Shown in pieces: positions 8,119-15,852 of a DNA stretch of 15,978 nt. The translations under genes and the position numbers were made by a program. Below the pieces are notes generated by a model that worked only from the letters and a program-made list of their open reading frames with translations, was not told the DNA's origin and did no database searches. The stretch is taken from NCBI GenBank assembly GCA_910589105.1, contig CAJUST010000036.1, positions 1 to 15,978 of the forward strand. The letters are read 5' to 3'. The stretch comes from an uncultured Lachnospiraceae bacterium (GTDB lineage Bacteria > Bacillota > Clostridia > Lachnospirales > Lachnospiraceae). Within the stretch, counting starts at the first letter, position 1. Every line of letters starts with the position of its first letter.

Positions 8119-8150
8119 GCAGAAATTTTTACATAGGGGTAAAGGTAATT

Positions 8151-9260
8151 ATGGAACAAATCAGAGTTCTGGAAATATTTGGAGAACCCATTTTAAATGG
8201 AGGTCAGGAAACTTTTGTAATAAATTTTATCCGTCATATGGATCGAAAGAATGTGGCAATAGATTTGCTGACCCCATATGAATGTAATAATCTAATCTTG
8301 GACGAGATGCGGTTAAATGTGATTTCGTGGGAGTTTCCTTTTAAACAAGGTCATTTTAATTTAAAGATATTTATGAAATTAATTCAATTTCTTAAAAACA
8401 ATCCATACCAGATTGTACATATTCATTCAGGGAGCACTTTGGCATTAATGTTAATTTCATTGGCTGCGAAAATAAATCATGTTGGTAAAATTATCGCGCA
8501 TTCTCATTCCGGAATGGAAAAAGAAACATTGAAACACCGGATAATAAAACTTTGTTCTTACCCGTTTATCAGTTCTTGCCCGACGGATTATTGCGCGTGT
8601 TCCATAGAAGCTGGAAAAGCAAAGTTCCCAAAAAAAGTTGTGAGGGACAAATTGAAAATTGTGAAGAATGGAATTGATATAGGAAAATATTCTTTTGATG
8701 ACTTGACAAGAAGCCGGATTAGAAAGCTTTATCATATTTCTGACAATGTATTTTTGATTGGGCATGTGGGCAGATTTACATATGAGAAAAACCATATGTT
8801 TTTATTGGAGATTTTTAAACAGGTGAAGAAAGCAGACCAGAATACAAAATTGATGTTGGTTGGGGAAGGTTTATTGCAGGAGAAAGTATGCCAAAAGATA
8901 AAAGAATTGAATTTGCAGAATGATGTGATTTTATGTGGGGCTATATCAAATGTACATGAAGTTATGCAGGCGATGGATATATTTGTGTTTCCATCAATTT
9001 TTGAGGGGTTTGGGATTGTTGGTTTGGAGGCGCAGGCATTGGGCCTGCCTGTGATTGCTTCTGACAGAGTTCCAAAAGATTTACAGATTACGGAATTGCT
9101 GTCCTATATGTCATTGGAAGATTCTTCTGAAAAATGGGCGAAAGAGATACTAAAACAGAAACACACAGAACGGGAGAATTTCCATAAGGAAATTATATCT
9201 GCCGGATACAGCATAGAGCAAACGGCAAACATAATCGGAAAATTGTATCAGGAATTGTGA
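8151..9260 (+). CDS. GT4 family glycosyltransferase
   Basis: A 369-residue GT-B retaining glycosyltransferase. The N-terminal domain begins VLEIFGEPILNGGQETFVINF, the usual glycine-rich loop of GT4 enzymes, and contains IVHIHSG and IIAHSHSG at about 88-121. The C-terminal domain starts near VKNGID at 171-176, continues with IGHVGRFTYEKNH at 203-215, KLMLVGEG and CGAISNVHEVMQAMDIFVFPS, and ends with the nucleotide-sugar E-x7-E motif in FEGFGIVGLEA, Glu285 and Glu293. The protein resembles capsule GT4 enzymes such as CapM/EpsF-type proteins, but donor and acceptor cannot be assigned. The ATG at 8151 follows AGGGGTAAAGG after a 32-base gap. It lies in the AT-rich block and its stop is followed within a few bases by the ribosome binding site of the next gene. 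Confidence 0.9.
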   Translation: MEQIRVLEIFGEPILNGGQETFVINFIRHMDRKNVAIDLLTPYECNNLILDEMRLNVISWEFPFKQGHFNLKIFMKLIQFLKNNPYQIVHIHSGSTLALMLISLAAKINHVGKIIAHSHSGMEKETLKHRIIKLCSYPFISSCPTDYCACSIEAGKAKFPKKVVRDKLKIVKNGIDIGKYSFDDLTRSRIRKLYHISDNVFLIGHVGRFTYEKNHMFLLEIFKQVKKADQNTKLMLVGEGLLQEKVCQKIKELNLQNDVILCGAISNVHEVMQAMDIFVFPSIFEGFGIVGLEAQALGLPVIASDRVPKDLQITELLSYMSLEDSSEKWAKEILKQKHTERENFHKEIISAGYSIEQTANIIGKLYQEL

Positions 9261-9262
9261 TT

Positions 9263-9268
9263 GGAGGA
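9263..9268 (+). promoter_or_regulatory. Ribosome binding site GGAGGA deciding a TTG start
   Basis: GGAGGA lies 9 bases before TTG at 9278. The earlier in-frame GTG at 9257 lies upstream of this site, and the ATG at 9290 is 21 bases away, so TTG is the best start for the following glycosyltransferase. Confidence 0.6.
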
Positions 9269-9277
9269 ATCAGTAAA

Positions 9278-10189
9278 TTGGAACAGGATATGATTAGCGT
9301 CATTGTGCCCGTGTATAATACGGAAAAATATCTTTCCGATTGTATTGACAGTCTGTTAAAACAAACATATCAAAACTTGGAATTGATTTTAGTGGATGAC
9401 GGCTCAACGGATCATAGTGGAAGAATATGCGATGAGTATTCTTTAAAAGATGAAAGGATAAAAGTGATTCATAAAAAAAATGAAGGCGTTTCTTCTGCGC
9501 GTAATTTGGGATTGCAAAATTGTAATGGGAAGTATATTGCTTTTGTTGATTCAGATGATTTTGTCACTAAGAATTATTTAGAGCTGTTATGTCAAAATCT
9601 ATTAAACTATAAGGCTGATATTTCGATTTGTAATTCAAGTTTTACTCGTTATAAATGTAAAAGTGGAATCGTGGTTTGCGATAATCAATTAAATCATTGT
9701 AAATATACATTTCTTTATTATACTTGGGGAAAATTATTTTCTAAACAATTATTAGAAAATGTATATTTTGATACAGACCTTACAATCGGAGAGGACTCAT
9801 ATTTTATTGCGCAGCTTTTAAAAAGATCGAAATATATCTATTATGATTCAACCATAGCATATATATATCGGCAAAATCCCACATCTCTTACACATACGGA
9901 TAATTCTGCATATTGGAACACTGCATTGCTTGCATGGGATAGAATTTCGCAATTATATGAAGAAGGAAGCATTGCATATTGGAGCGCAAAATTGACGTAT
10001 ATGAAACGGTTTCGTCAAATTGTAAATGTCGACCGAAAAGTGATTGGCCGTTATCAAAAGGAGTTTCAGAAAAACAAGAAGTCTATTTTTTTTGTGAGAG
10101 AAAGCTTAAAAGAAAAAATCTTGATTCTGTTTCTGGCATATTTTCCAAATATGTATTTTAAAGTTTATCAAATTTTTAAAAGATCTTAA
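9278..10189 (+). CDS. GT2 family glycosyltransferase
   Basis: A 303-residue GT-A glycosyltransferase if started at the TTG. The catalytic domain occupies the first two thirds: ISVIVPVYNTEKYL at 6-19, LILVDDGSTD at 36-45, EGVSSARNLGL at 69-79 and the metal-binding FVDSDDF at 89-95. Later comes the acceptor segment WGKLFSK and TIGEDSYFIAQLL, whose GED is the usual catalytic-base motif of capsule GT2 enzymes. A GTG at 9257 (overlapping the previous stop as GTGA) would add seven residues. The gene is the most AT-rich in the window; the line 9661-9720 has 15 G or C in 60 by hand count. It resembles the N-terminal domain of the next gene, as expected for related GT2 enzymes adding neighbouring sugars; the exact sugar is unknown. 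Confidence 0.9.
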   Translation: MEQDMISVIVPVYNTEKYLSDCIDSLLKQTYQNLELILVDDGSTDHSGRICDEYSLKDERIKVIHKKNEGVSSARNLGLQNCNGKYIAFVDSDDFVTKNYLELLCQNLLNYKADISICNSSFTRYKCKSGIVVCDNQLNHCKYTFLYYTWGKLFSKQLLENVYFDTDLTIGEDSYFIAQLLKRSKYIYYDSTIAYIYRQNPTSLTHTDNSAYWNTALLAWDRISQLYEEGSIAYWSAKLTYMKRFRQIVNVDRKVIGRYQKEFQKNKKSIFFVRESLKEKILILFLAYFPNMYFKVYQIFKRS

Positions 10190-10213
10190 AGAAATAATTC
10201 AGGAAGTGGACAA

Positions 10214-12232
10214 ATGGAGAAAGAACTCATATCAGTTATCGTTCCAGTTTATAATATTGAAGATTATATTGCCCAATGTATTGAAAGTATTTTAAAACAG
10301 ACCTATTCCAATTTAGAAATACTTTTAGTCAATGACGGAAGTACGGACTGCTGTCCTGAAATCTGTGACAGATATGCGGGTTTAGATTCCCGCATTCAAG
10401 TGATACATAAAAGCAACGGTGGTTTAAGCAGCGCAAGAAATTCAGGGCTGAATCAAGCTTGCGGCGAATACATTGCATTTATTGATGGAGATGATTTTAT
10501 CCATCCGGAAATGTTGGAAGATTTGTACTTTGCGTTAAAAGACTGTGATGCAGATATGTCCGTTTGCAATTTACAATATGTAGATGAAAATGGAAATCCG
10601 ATAAGGGAATATCCAAACCATATAATTCCAAAACAGGTTTTAAATGCGGAAGGCGTATTCGCAAAATCTCTTGAAAGGTATGGTTATTATTATGTTGTCG
10701 TCTGGAATAAACTGTATAAAAAGGAACTCTGGGAGACATACAGGTTTCGGGAAGGGAAAGCGCGAGAAGATGAGTTTTCCTTTCATCACATTGTAAGAAA
10801 TTGCCGATGCATTTCATGCGTTCCGAATGTTTTATATTATTATGTCCAGCATACTGGGAGCATAATGGCAGAAAAAACGGCAAAAAAAGAACTGGACGTG
10901 ATAGAAGCGTATTTAGAAAGAATGTCTTTTTTTCTAAAAGAAAATCATTTGCAATTTCTTGTCCAGATGGATAAACTCTGTTTTATTACCTTATGTGAAA
11001 CGAAAAAAATATGCAAAAAGCAGAAAGAGACGCCGCGGTATTTGGATCTGATGCGCGCCTATCAGATATTGCATGGTCAAATTGCGCAGAAAGTGAAAAT
11101 GCCTTTTCGGATTAAATTAAAACGGGCAGTCTGCAAATTCTTTCCATATTCGGCAGAGTTATACGGAAAAATAAAAGAAACTGCAAAAGAAATTTGGTAT
11201 GGATTGTCTTATCTGAGTATTTTGCATCAAGCAACACGGATACATATTTTTTCGAAACACAAGCCATGTATTTATTTGATTGCTACGCCAGCGCATGGCA
11301 ATCTTGGGGATCAGGCGATTGTTTACGCCCAATACAGACTGTTGGAAGAATGCGGATATAAGAAAAATATCATTGAAATTACAAGGGCGTCCTATGAGCA
11401 TTTGCGGGAAAGGCTTAAAAAACTGATTCGGGAAAATGATTTGATTATTATAGACGGCGGCGGAAATCTAGGAACATTGTGGATAGAAGAAGAATGGAAA
11501 ATGCGTGATATTGTATTGCGTTTCCCCAAAAACCCGGTTTTTATTTTTCCTCAGACGGCTTTTTATGAGACAAGCCATTTCGGAAAAAAAGAACTTCGGA
11601 AAAGCGCGGAAATTTATTCCGGTCATGGGCGCTTGATTCTTTTTTGCAGGGACAAAATTACATACCAGAAAGCGCAGTCGGAATTTTCAGGGGTAAACGC
11701 AATCTATACGCCGGATATGGTTCCATTTTTGCAAAATGCAAAACAAAAGGCAGAACGCGCAGGGGTTCTTTTATGCCTGAGGCAAGATTTAGAATCCGTA
11801 CAAAAGGAGGGTTTTATTGCAGCTTTAAAAGGCTGTCTATACAACAGAGGGATAGACATAAAGGAAACTTCAACTCTTGTAGAGAAAAAAATATCTAAAC
11901 GGACGCGGGTAAAAGAGCTCAAGAAAAAATGGAAAGAATTTTCTTCTGCGGAGTTTGTGATTACAGACCGTCTGCATGGAATGATTTTTTGCGCTGTGAC
12001 GGCAACGCCTTGTATCGCGCTTGATAACGTCAGCCATAAAGTAAGGGATGGTTATGAGTGGCTTTCTTACTTGCCATATCTTAATTTTTGTGAAGCGGAG
12101 ATTGAATCGGTTCTTAGAAAAGTAGAATTGATTTGCAAAGATGAAAAAGAATATCAGTATAATCGTGAATGCCTTGAGCCTTATTACAAAAAAATAAAGG
12201 AAGAAATCAGATATGCGTTTGAAAAAAAATGA
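10214..12232 (+). CDS. Fusion of GT2 glycosyltransferase and polysaccharide pyruvyl transferase
   Basis: A 672-residue two-domain protein. Residues 1 to about 215 are a GT2 domain: ISVIVPVYNIEDYI, LLVNDGSTD at 37-45, GGLSSARNSGL, FIDGDDF at 89-95 with the metal-binding acidic residues, VVWNKLYKK and AREDEFSF. After a linker of about 120 residues, residues 352 to about 640 form a polysaccharide pyruvyl transferase domain (PF04230): ATPAHGNLGDQAI at 357-369, IIIDGGGNLG at 411-420, VFIFPQTAFY, the phosphoenolpyruvate-site region, and FVITDRLHGMIFC at 581-593 with the conserved Asp-Arg-Leu-His-Gly. One chain may therefore add a sugar and then ketal-link pyruvate to it, giving the polymer a negative charge. 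The ATG at 10214 has AGGA 9 bases upstream. The 3' end overlaps the flippase by 20 bases. Both domains look intact. Confidence 0.92.
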   Translation: MEKELISVIVPVYNIEDYIAQCIESILKQTYSNLEILLVNDGSTDCCPEICDRYAGLDSRIQVIHKSNGGLSSARNSGLNQACGEYIAFIDGDDFIHPEMLEDLYFALKDCDADMSVCNLQYVDENGNPIREYPNHIIPKQVLNAEGVFAKSLERYGYYYVVVWNKLYKKELWETYRFREGKAREDEFSFHHIVRNCRCISCVPNVLYYYVQHTGSIMAEKTAKKELDVIEAYLERMSFFLKENHLQFLVQMDKLCFITLCETKKICKKQKETPRYLDLMRAYQILHGQIAQKVKMPFRIKLKRAVCKFFPYSAELYGKIKETAKEIWYGLSYLSILHQATRIHIFSKHKPCIYLIATPAHGNLGDQAIVYAQYRLLEECGYKKNIIEITRASYEHLRERLKKLIRENDLIIIDGGGNLGTLWIEEEWKMRDIVLRFPKNPVFIFPQTAFYETSHFGKKELRKSAEIYSGHGRLILFCRDKITYQKAQSEFSGVNAIYTPDMVPFLQNAKQKAERAGVLLCLRQDLESVQKEGFIAALKGCLYNRGIDIKETSTLVEKKISKRTRVKELKKKWKEFSSAEFVITDRLHGMIFCAVTATPCIALDNVSHKVRDGYEWLSYLPYLNFCEAEIESVLRKVELICKDEKEYQYNRECLEPYYKKIKEEIRYAFEKK

Positions 12233-13751
12233 GACAATTCAAACTATGTTTAATTTAGCCAGCGGAATACTGGCTATGCTGGTAAATCTTTGCATTACGT
12301 TTTTTCTTTCCGGTTTTATTGTAGAAAACTTAGGAGAGGAAGCTAATGGATTCACACAGTTAGCCAACAATTTCGTAACATACGCTTCGCTTCTTACCGT
12401 GGCGTTTAACTCTATGGCGGGCCGGTTTATGTCGATTTATTACCATCAGGGCAAACATGGGCAGGTAAAATCTTATTACTCTACAGTTCTTATCTGTAAT
12501 TTTGTCCTTGTTGCAGTTTTAGCTCCCATTGCATTTTATGTAATTCAAAATTTAGACAGCCTGCTTGTAATTGAAAATGCGGATGTCACAGATGTGAAAA
12601 TTTTATTTACCTGTGTTTTTTTTAATTTCTTTGTCAATCTTTTTGTGTCGGCAGCCAGCCTTTCTATGTTCGTGACAAATACGCTGTATTATCAGAATTT
12701 ATTAAATCTAATGCGTTATGTTTTAAATGGGGCGCTGCTTCTTATCGCATTTTCTTTTCTGCCTGCCCGCATCTATTATGTGTCATTGGCGGCATTTCTT
12801 TTAACAGCGGCGTCTGTTCCGGTTATAAATGGGATAAAACGCCATGTGATGCCAAAACTTAAATTTTCTCACCGGGACTTTCAGCCACAGGCGGTAAAAG
12901 AAATGTTTTCTTCAGGCATCTGGAACACAGTCAACCAATGTGGAAACATGCTGATGACGGGGCTTGACCTCTTATTGTGCAACCTTTTTATCAGCCCTTC
13001 CGCTATGGGTTTGCTCTCTGTTGCAAAAACGGTTCCAAATGCTATTTTTAATATGGCGGGAATCTTAAATACAAATTTTGCCCCTTCCGTTACGATTAAC
13101 TGGGCGCGCGGCGATCAGACGCAGCTGTTAAAAGAATTGCGGGCCAGCATGAAAGTTTCAAGCGTTATGCTTTCCATTTCTATTATCACATTTCTTTCAT
13201 TTGGCGTGGAATTTTATATGCTCTGGATGCCGTCTCTGGATGCCAAAACGCTTACAATGCTGTCTTTTCTTACCTGTATGGCGTTTATCCCATGGGCGGG
13301 GCCGCAGGCGCTTTACAATGTCTTTACTGCCGCTAACCGTCTGAAGGTAAACTCAATCGCTTTCACGGCAACCGGAGTTCTCAATATTTTCGTTGTATAT
13401 GCCGCGTTAAAATTTACGGATCTTGGAGTGGTTGCGATTGCAGGGACAAGTTCCGCGCTTACCATTATCCGCAATTTGGCAGTGACTGCTCCTTATATTG
13501 CAAAACTTTTAGGGTTAAAGTGGTATGAATTTTATAAAGATGTTTGGATTTCTATGGGCTGCTGCCTGATTAATTTTGCGGCGGCAGCGCTGGTAAAACA
13601 AATTTATGTTCCCAAAAATTATATTGGGTTATTTATGGCAGTTGCAATGACTTGTCTGATTTCTATACTTGCAGACTTCTATTTTATATTAAATAAAGAG
13701 GAGCAAAACGCAATAATCCGAAAAATAAGGAGAATGTTACATCGTGAATAA
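12213..13751 (+). CDS. Wzx-type oligosaccharide flippase
   Basis: A 512-residue membrane protein with about 12-14 hydrophobic segments, of the polysaccharide-specific transport branch of the MOP superfamily (Wzx, EpsK-like). It would move the undecaprenyl-linked repeat unit to the outer face of the membrane. The N-terminus has a basic start, then IQTMFNLASGILAMLVNLC and FIVENLGEEANGF, the usual first helices and loop of Gram-positive Wzx proteins. SGIWNTVNQCGNMLMTGLDLLL near 235 is the helix-7 region, and the last segments end in a short basic tail. The ATG at 12213 has AAGGA at 12197-12201 and overlaps the previous gene by 20 bases, suggesting coupled translation. An A8 run sits in this overlap. 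The gene returns to the higher GC content of the flanks; the line 13261-13320 has 32 G or C in 60. Confidence 0.92.
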   Translation: MRLKKNETIQTMFNLASGILAMLVNLCITFFLSGFIVENLGEEANGFTQLANNFVTYASLLTVAFNSMAGRFMSIYYHQGKHGQVKSYYSTVLICNFVLVAVLAPIAFYVIQNLDSLLVIENADVTDVKILFTCVFFNFFVNLFVSAASLSMFVTNTLYYQNLLNLMRYVLNGALLLIAFSFLPARIYYVSLAAFLLTAASVPVINGIKRHVMPKLKFSHRDFQPQAVKEMFSSGIWNTVNQCGNMLMTGLDLLLCNLFISPSAMGLLSVAKTVPNAIFNMAGILNTNFAPSVTINWARGDQTQLLKELRASMKVSSVMLSISIITFLSFGVEFYMLWMPSLDAKTLTMLSFLTCMAFIPWAGPQALYNVFTAANRLKVNSIAFTATGVLNIFVVYAALKFTDLGVVAIAGTSSALTIIRNLAVTAPYIAKLLGLKWYEFYKDVWISMGCCLINFAAAALVKQIYVPKNYIGLFMAVAMTCLISILADFYFILNKEEQNAIIRKIRRMLHRE

Positions 13752-14667
13752 AATCAAAATGCAAAATAGGAATATAAAACATAAATTTGAAAGAAAAAGA
13801 AAAATACAGGCAGCCGTTTTAGGGGCTTATGCCTTGTTTTTATTGCTAAATGCCTCTATATTATGGGTTTACAGTGTGGAAGCAAAACACCCAGATGCCT
13901 TTATCCATCTTTCTTTTGATGATACGATTTCCATATTTATGGATATTACGGAACACAAAGAAAACTATCAGAGTATATTTGAGAATGACACGCTTGGATT
14001 TTTAAAATCCATGCACAACGATTGGGGGGGGGTATTCAGCTTATATTGTTTTTATGAAACAGACGGCTTTAGCCTGTCTGACTGCACGGACAAGTTTGCA
14101 AAAGATTTTCAGGATAATGCCGATTGGCTGAAATTTGGGTTTCACAGTTTAAACAGTGAAGAAAGCTTTCAGTATGCGGATGCGCAAAAAGCTGTATGGG
14201 AATATGAAAAAACAGTAAAAGAGCTTCTTCGGATTACCGGAAGCGCAGAATGTATTGATACTGTGCCCAGACTCCATTTGTATGCCGCCACATCGGAATC
14301 CGTAAATGCTCTTTTAGGGGCGGAACATGGAATTGAAGGCCTTTTGGCAGCAGATGATGAACGGGAGAGTTACTATTTTAATGAAACTGAAAGCAATTAT
14401 TTACTTGCGCATGATTGCATTAAAGATGAGAACGGGCTTTGTTTTTTTACTACGGATTTAAGACTGGAAAACACAAGGAATCCTTATGGGGATCTGGTTC
14501 GGATTTCAAAACAGCCAGACCAGAATAAAGTTATAGAAATTTTCACGCATGAGTGGCTTATGGGACTTAAAACGAAAGCAAAAATTTACGCTGTATGTAT
14601 TTTTGCGCATAAATACGGCTATGTCTGGAACTATCCTATGAATCGGGTTTCAGATAATTTTAAATAG
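13744..14667 (+). CDS. Membrane-anchored polysaccharide deacetylase-like (NodB-fold) protein containing a G9 tract
   Basis: A 307-residue protein with a basic N-terminus, one hydrophobic anchor at about 22-43 and a globular remainder. HLSFDD at 55-60 matches metal-binding motif 1 of the NodB deacetylase family. FGFHS at 131-135 resembles motif 2 but the second histidine of the usual HSxxH is replaced (HSLNS), and FTHEW at 267-271 could supply another metal ligand. It may remove acetyl groups from amino sugars or act as an esterase, or the site may be altered; the reaction is not certain. The start is GTG at 13744, with AAGGAG at 13727-13732, overlapping the flippase by 8 bases. An uninterrupted G9 at 14024-14032 encodes the end of Trp94, Gly95, Gly96 and the first base of Val97; one-base slips truncate it. 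A radical SAM gene follows 19 bases later. Confidence 0.75.
   Translation: MNKIKMQNRNIKHKFERKRKIQAAVLGAYALFLLLNASILWVYSVEAKHPDAFIHLSFDDTISIFMDITEHKENYQSIFENDTLGFLKSMHNDWGGVFSLYCFYETDGFSLSDCTDKFAKDFQDNADWLKFGFHSLNSEESFQYADAQKAVWEYEKTVKELLRITGSAECIDTVPRLHLYAATSESVNALLGAEHGIEGLLAADDERESYYFNETESNYLLAHDCIKDENGLCFFTTDLRLENTRNPYGDLVRISKQPDQNKVIEIFTHEWLMGLKTKAKIYAVCIFAHKYGYVWNYPMNRVSDNFK
14024..14032 (+). repeat. Homopolymer G9 tract inside deacetylase-like gene
   Basis: Nine G residues run from Trp94 to Val97. By hand translation G8 reaches a TGA about 35 codons on (near 14130) and G10 reaches a TGA within about 13 codons. It is the third long G run of the window and again lies in the first third or middle of a decoration gene. 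Confidence 0.95.
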
Positions 14668-14686
14668 AAAATGAGGAAAACAGAGT

Positions 14687-15781
14687 ATGGATAAAATAAA
14701 AAAAATGATTATGTTAGCGATACCAATGTCAATTTGCAATTTCCGCTGTTCTTATTGTTATCTTTCACAGCGGGATGCGTGTTATCAGGGTGAGCAGCCT
14801 GTCATGCAGTATAGTCCAAAGCAGGTGGCAAAAGCTTTGTCAGTAGAACGAATTGGCGGAAAAGCTTTTATTAACTTTTGCGCTGATGGGGAAACGCTTC
14901 TTACGAAAGATTTAGATCTTTATGTGAAGGAACTTGTCAAACAGGGGCATTATGCAGAGATAGTTACGAATCTGACTGTAACACCTGCCCTTGACCGTAT
15001 TTTACAGTGGGAGAAAGAGCTTTTAACGCATGTTGAATTTAAGTGTTCTTTCCATTATTTAGAATTAAAAAAGAAAAATCTGTTAGACATATTTGCAAAG
15101 AATGTAAATAAAATATGGCAGAGGGGAGCGTCCGCATGTATAGAGCTTACGCCAAGTGATGAACTTGTGCCTTATATTGAGGAAGTCAAAGAGTTTTCCA
15201 TGCATCATTTTGGCGCATTGCCACATGTGACAATAGCAAGGGACGACCGTACCAAAAATATTGACTATCTTACAAGCCTGCCAATGCAGGATTATGATGC
15301 CGCATGGTCAAAATTTCATTCAGAATTTTTCCAATACAAAAAATCTATTTTCGGGAAAAAGCAGACAGGGTTTTGTTATGCGGGAAAATGGTCGATTTGT
15401 ATAAATTTAGCCACTGGCGAAGCAAAACAGTGCTATGGCGGAAAAAAACTTTGCAACGTATTTGCATATCCAGATGCCCCATTTCCTGAACAGCCAATCG
15501 CGAAATGCCCCTTGGCGCATTGTTATAATGGGCATGCTTTTTTAAAACTCGGCATGATTCCATCTGAACTATCCTGTGAAGGATATGGAGATATTCGGAA
15601 CAGGACTAAAACGAATGGAGAGAATTGGCTTTCACCGGAATTATTGGCTTTTTTTAACACAAACTGCAGTGAGGCGAATTGCGAGCTAACAAAACGGGAA
15701 CAAAACAGAGCCACAATCCAAATGATTCCTTATGAGATTTTAAAAAAAGGCATTTCAAAAATAAAGAAAAGTCATTTGTAG
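14687..15781 (+). CDS. Radical SAM protein with SPASM-like C-terminal cysteines
   Basis: A 364-residue radical S-adenosylmethionine enzyme. CNFRCSYC at 17-24 is the CX3CX2C motif that holds the 4Fe-4S cluster, and CADGETLL at 65-72 takes the place of the GGE motif that binds the SAM amino group. The C-terminal region has further cysteines at 230, 238, 249, 256, 274 and 279, arranged like a SPASM or twitch auxiliary-cluster domain. The substrate is unknown. Its place at the end of a polysaccharide operon, 19 bases after the deacetylase-like gene, suggests a sugar or lipid-linked sugar, but peptide substrates are more usual for SPASM proteins. The ATG at 14687 has GAGGA at 14673-14677 at a spacing of 9. 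An A8 run at 14698-14705 lies in codons 4-7. Family placement is firm; reaction is not. Confidence 0.85.
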   Translation: MDKIKKMIMLAIPMSICNFRCSYCYLSQRDACYQGEQPVMQYSPKQVAKALSVERIGGKAFINFCADGETLLTKDLDLYVKELVKQGHYAEIVTNLTVTPALDRILQWEKELLTHVEFKCSFHYLELKKKNLLDIFAKNVNKIWQRGASACIELTPSDELVPYIEEVKEFSMHHFGALPHVTIARDDRTKNIDYLTSLPMQDYDAAWSKFHSEFFQYKKSIFGKKQTGFCYAGKWSICINLATGEAKQCYGGKKLCNVFAYPDAPFPEQPIAKCPLAHCYNGHAFLKLGMIPSELSCEGYGDIRNRTKTNGENWLSPELLAFFNTNCSEANCELTKREQNRATIQMIPYEILKKGISKIKKSHL

Positions 15782-15794
15782 GGGTTATCTCAGA

Positions 15795-15806
15795 GTTTGC
15801 GCAAAC
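15795..15806. repeat. 12-bp perfect palindrome GTTTGCGCAAAC
   Basis: A perfect inverted repeat without spacer lies 14 bases after the radical SAM stop and abuts the left arm of the following hairpin. It could be a protein binding site or part of an alternative RNA fold; nothing in the sequence decides. Confidence 0.6.
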
Positions 15807-15852
15807 CTTCAAACTGATGTAATATGAAATTACTCAGTTTGGAGGCGCTTTT
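15806..15852 (+). terminator. Long hairpin with short T run, probable operon terminator
   Basis: The left arm 15806-15823 pairs with the right arm 15829-15845 over 17 base pairs, with one bulged T and one G-U pair, around a 5-base ATGAA loop. CGC and TTTT (15849-15852) follow. The T run is short, but position and stem length fit a Rho-independent terminator of the polysaccharide operon. Confidence 0.6.

Noticed and set aside
9473..9480. A8 run in the GT2 gene as a slippage site
   Set aside because: A runs of this length are expected in an AT-rich gene and encode the common HKKN stretch; no sign of selection.
12222..12229. A8 run in the overlap of the fusion gene and flippase as a programmed frameshift
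   Set aside because: A usual -1 slip does not lead into the flippase frame, and the flippase has its own ATG and ribosome binding site; simple translational coupling is enough.
14698..14705. A8 run at the start of the radical SAM gene as a phase switch
   Set aside because: Short and made of ordinary Lys codons at an N-terminus; weaker case than the G tracts.
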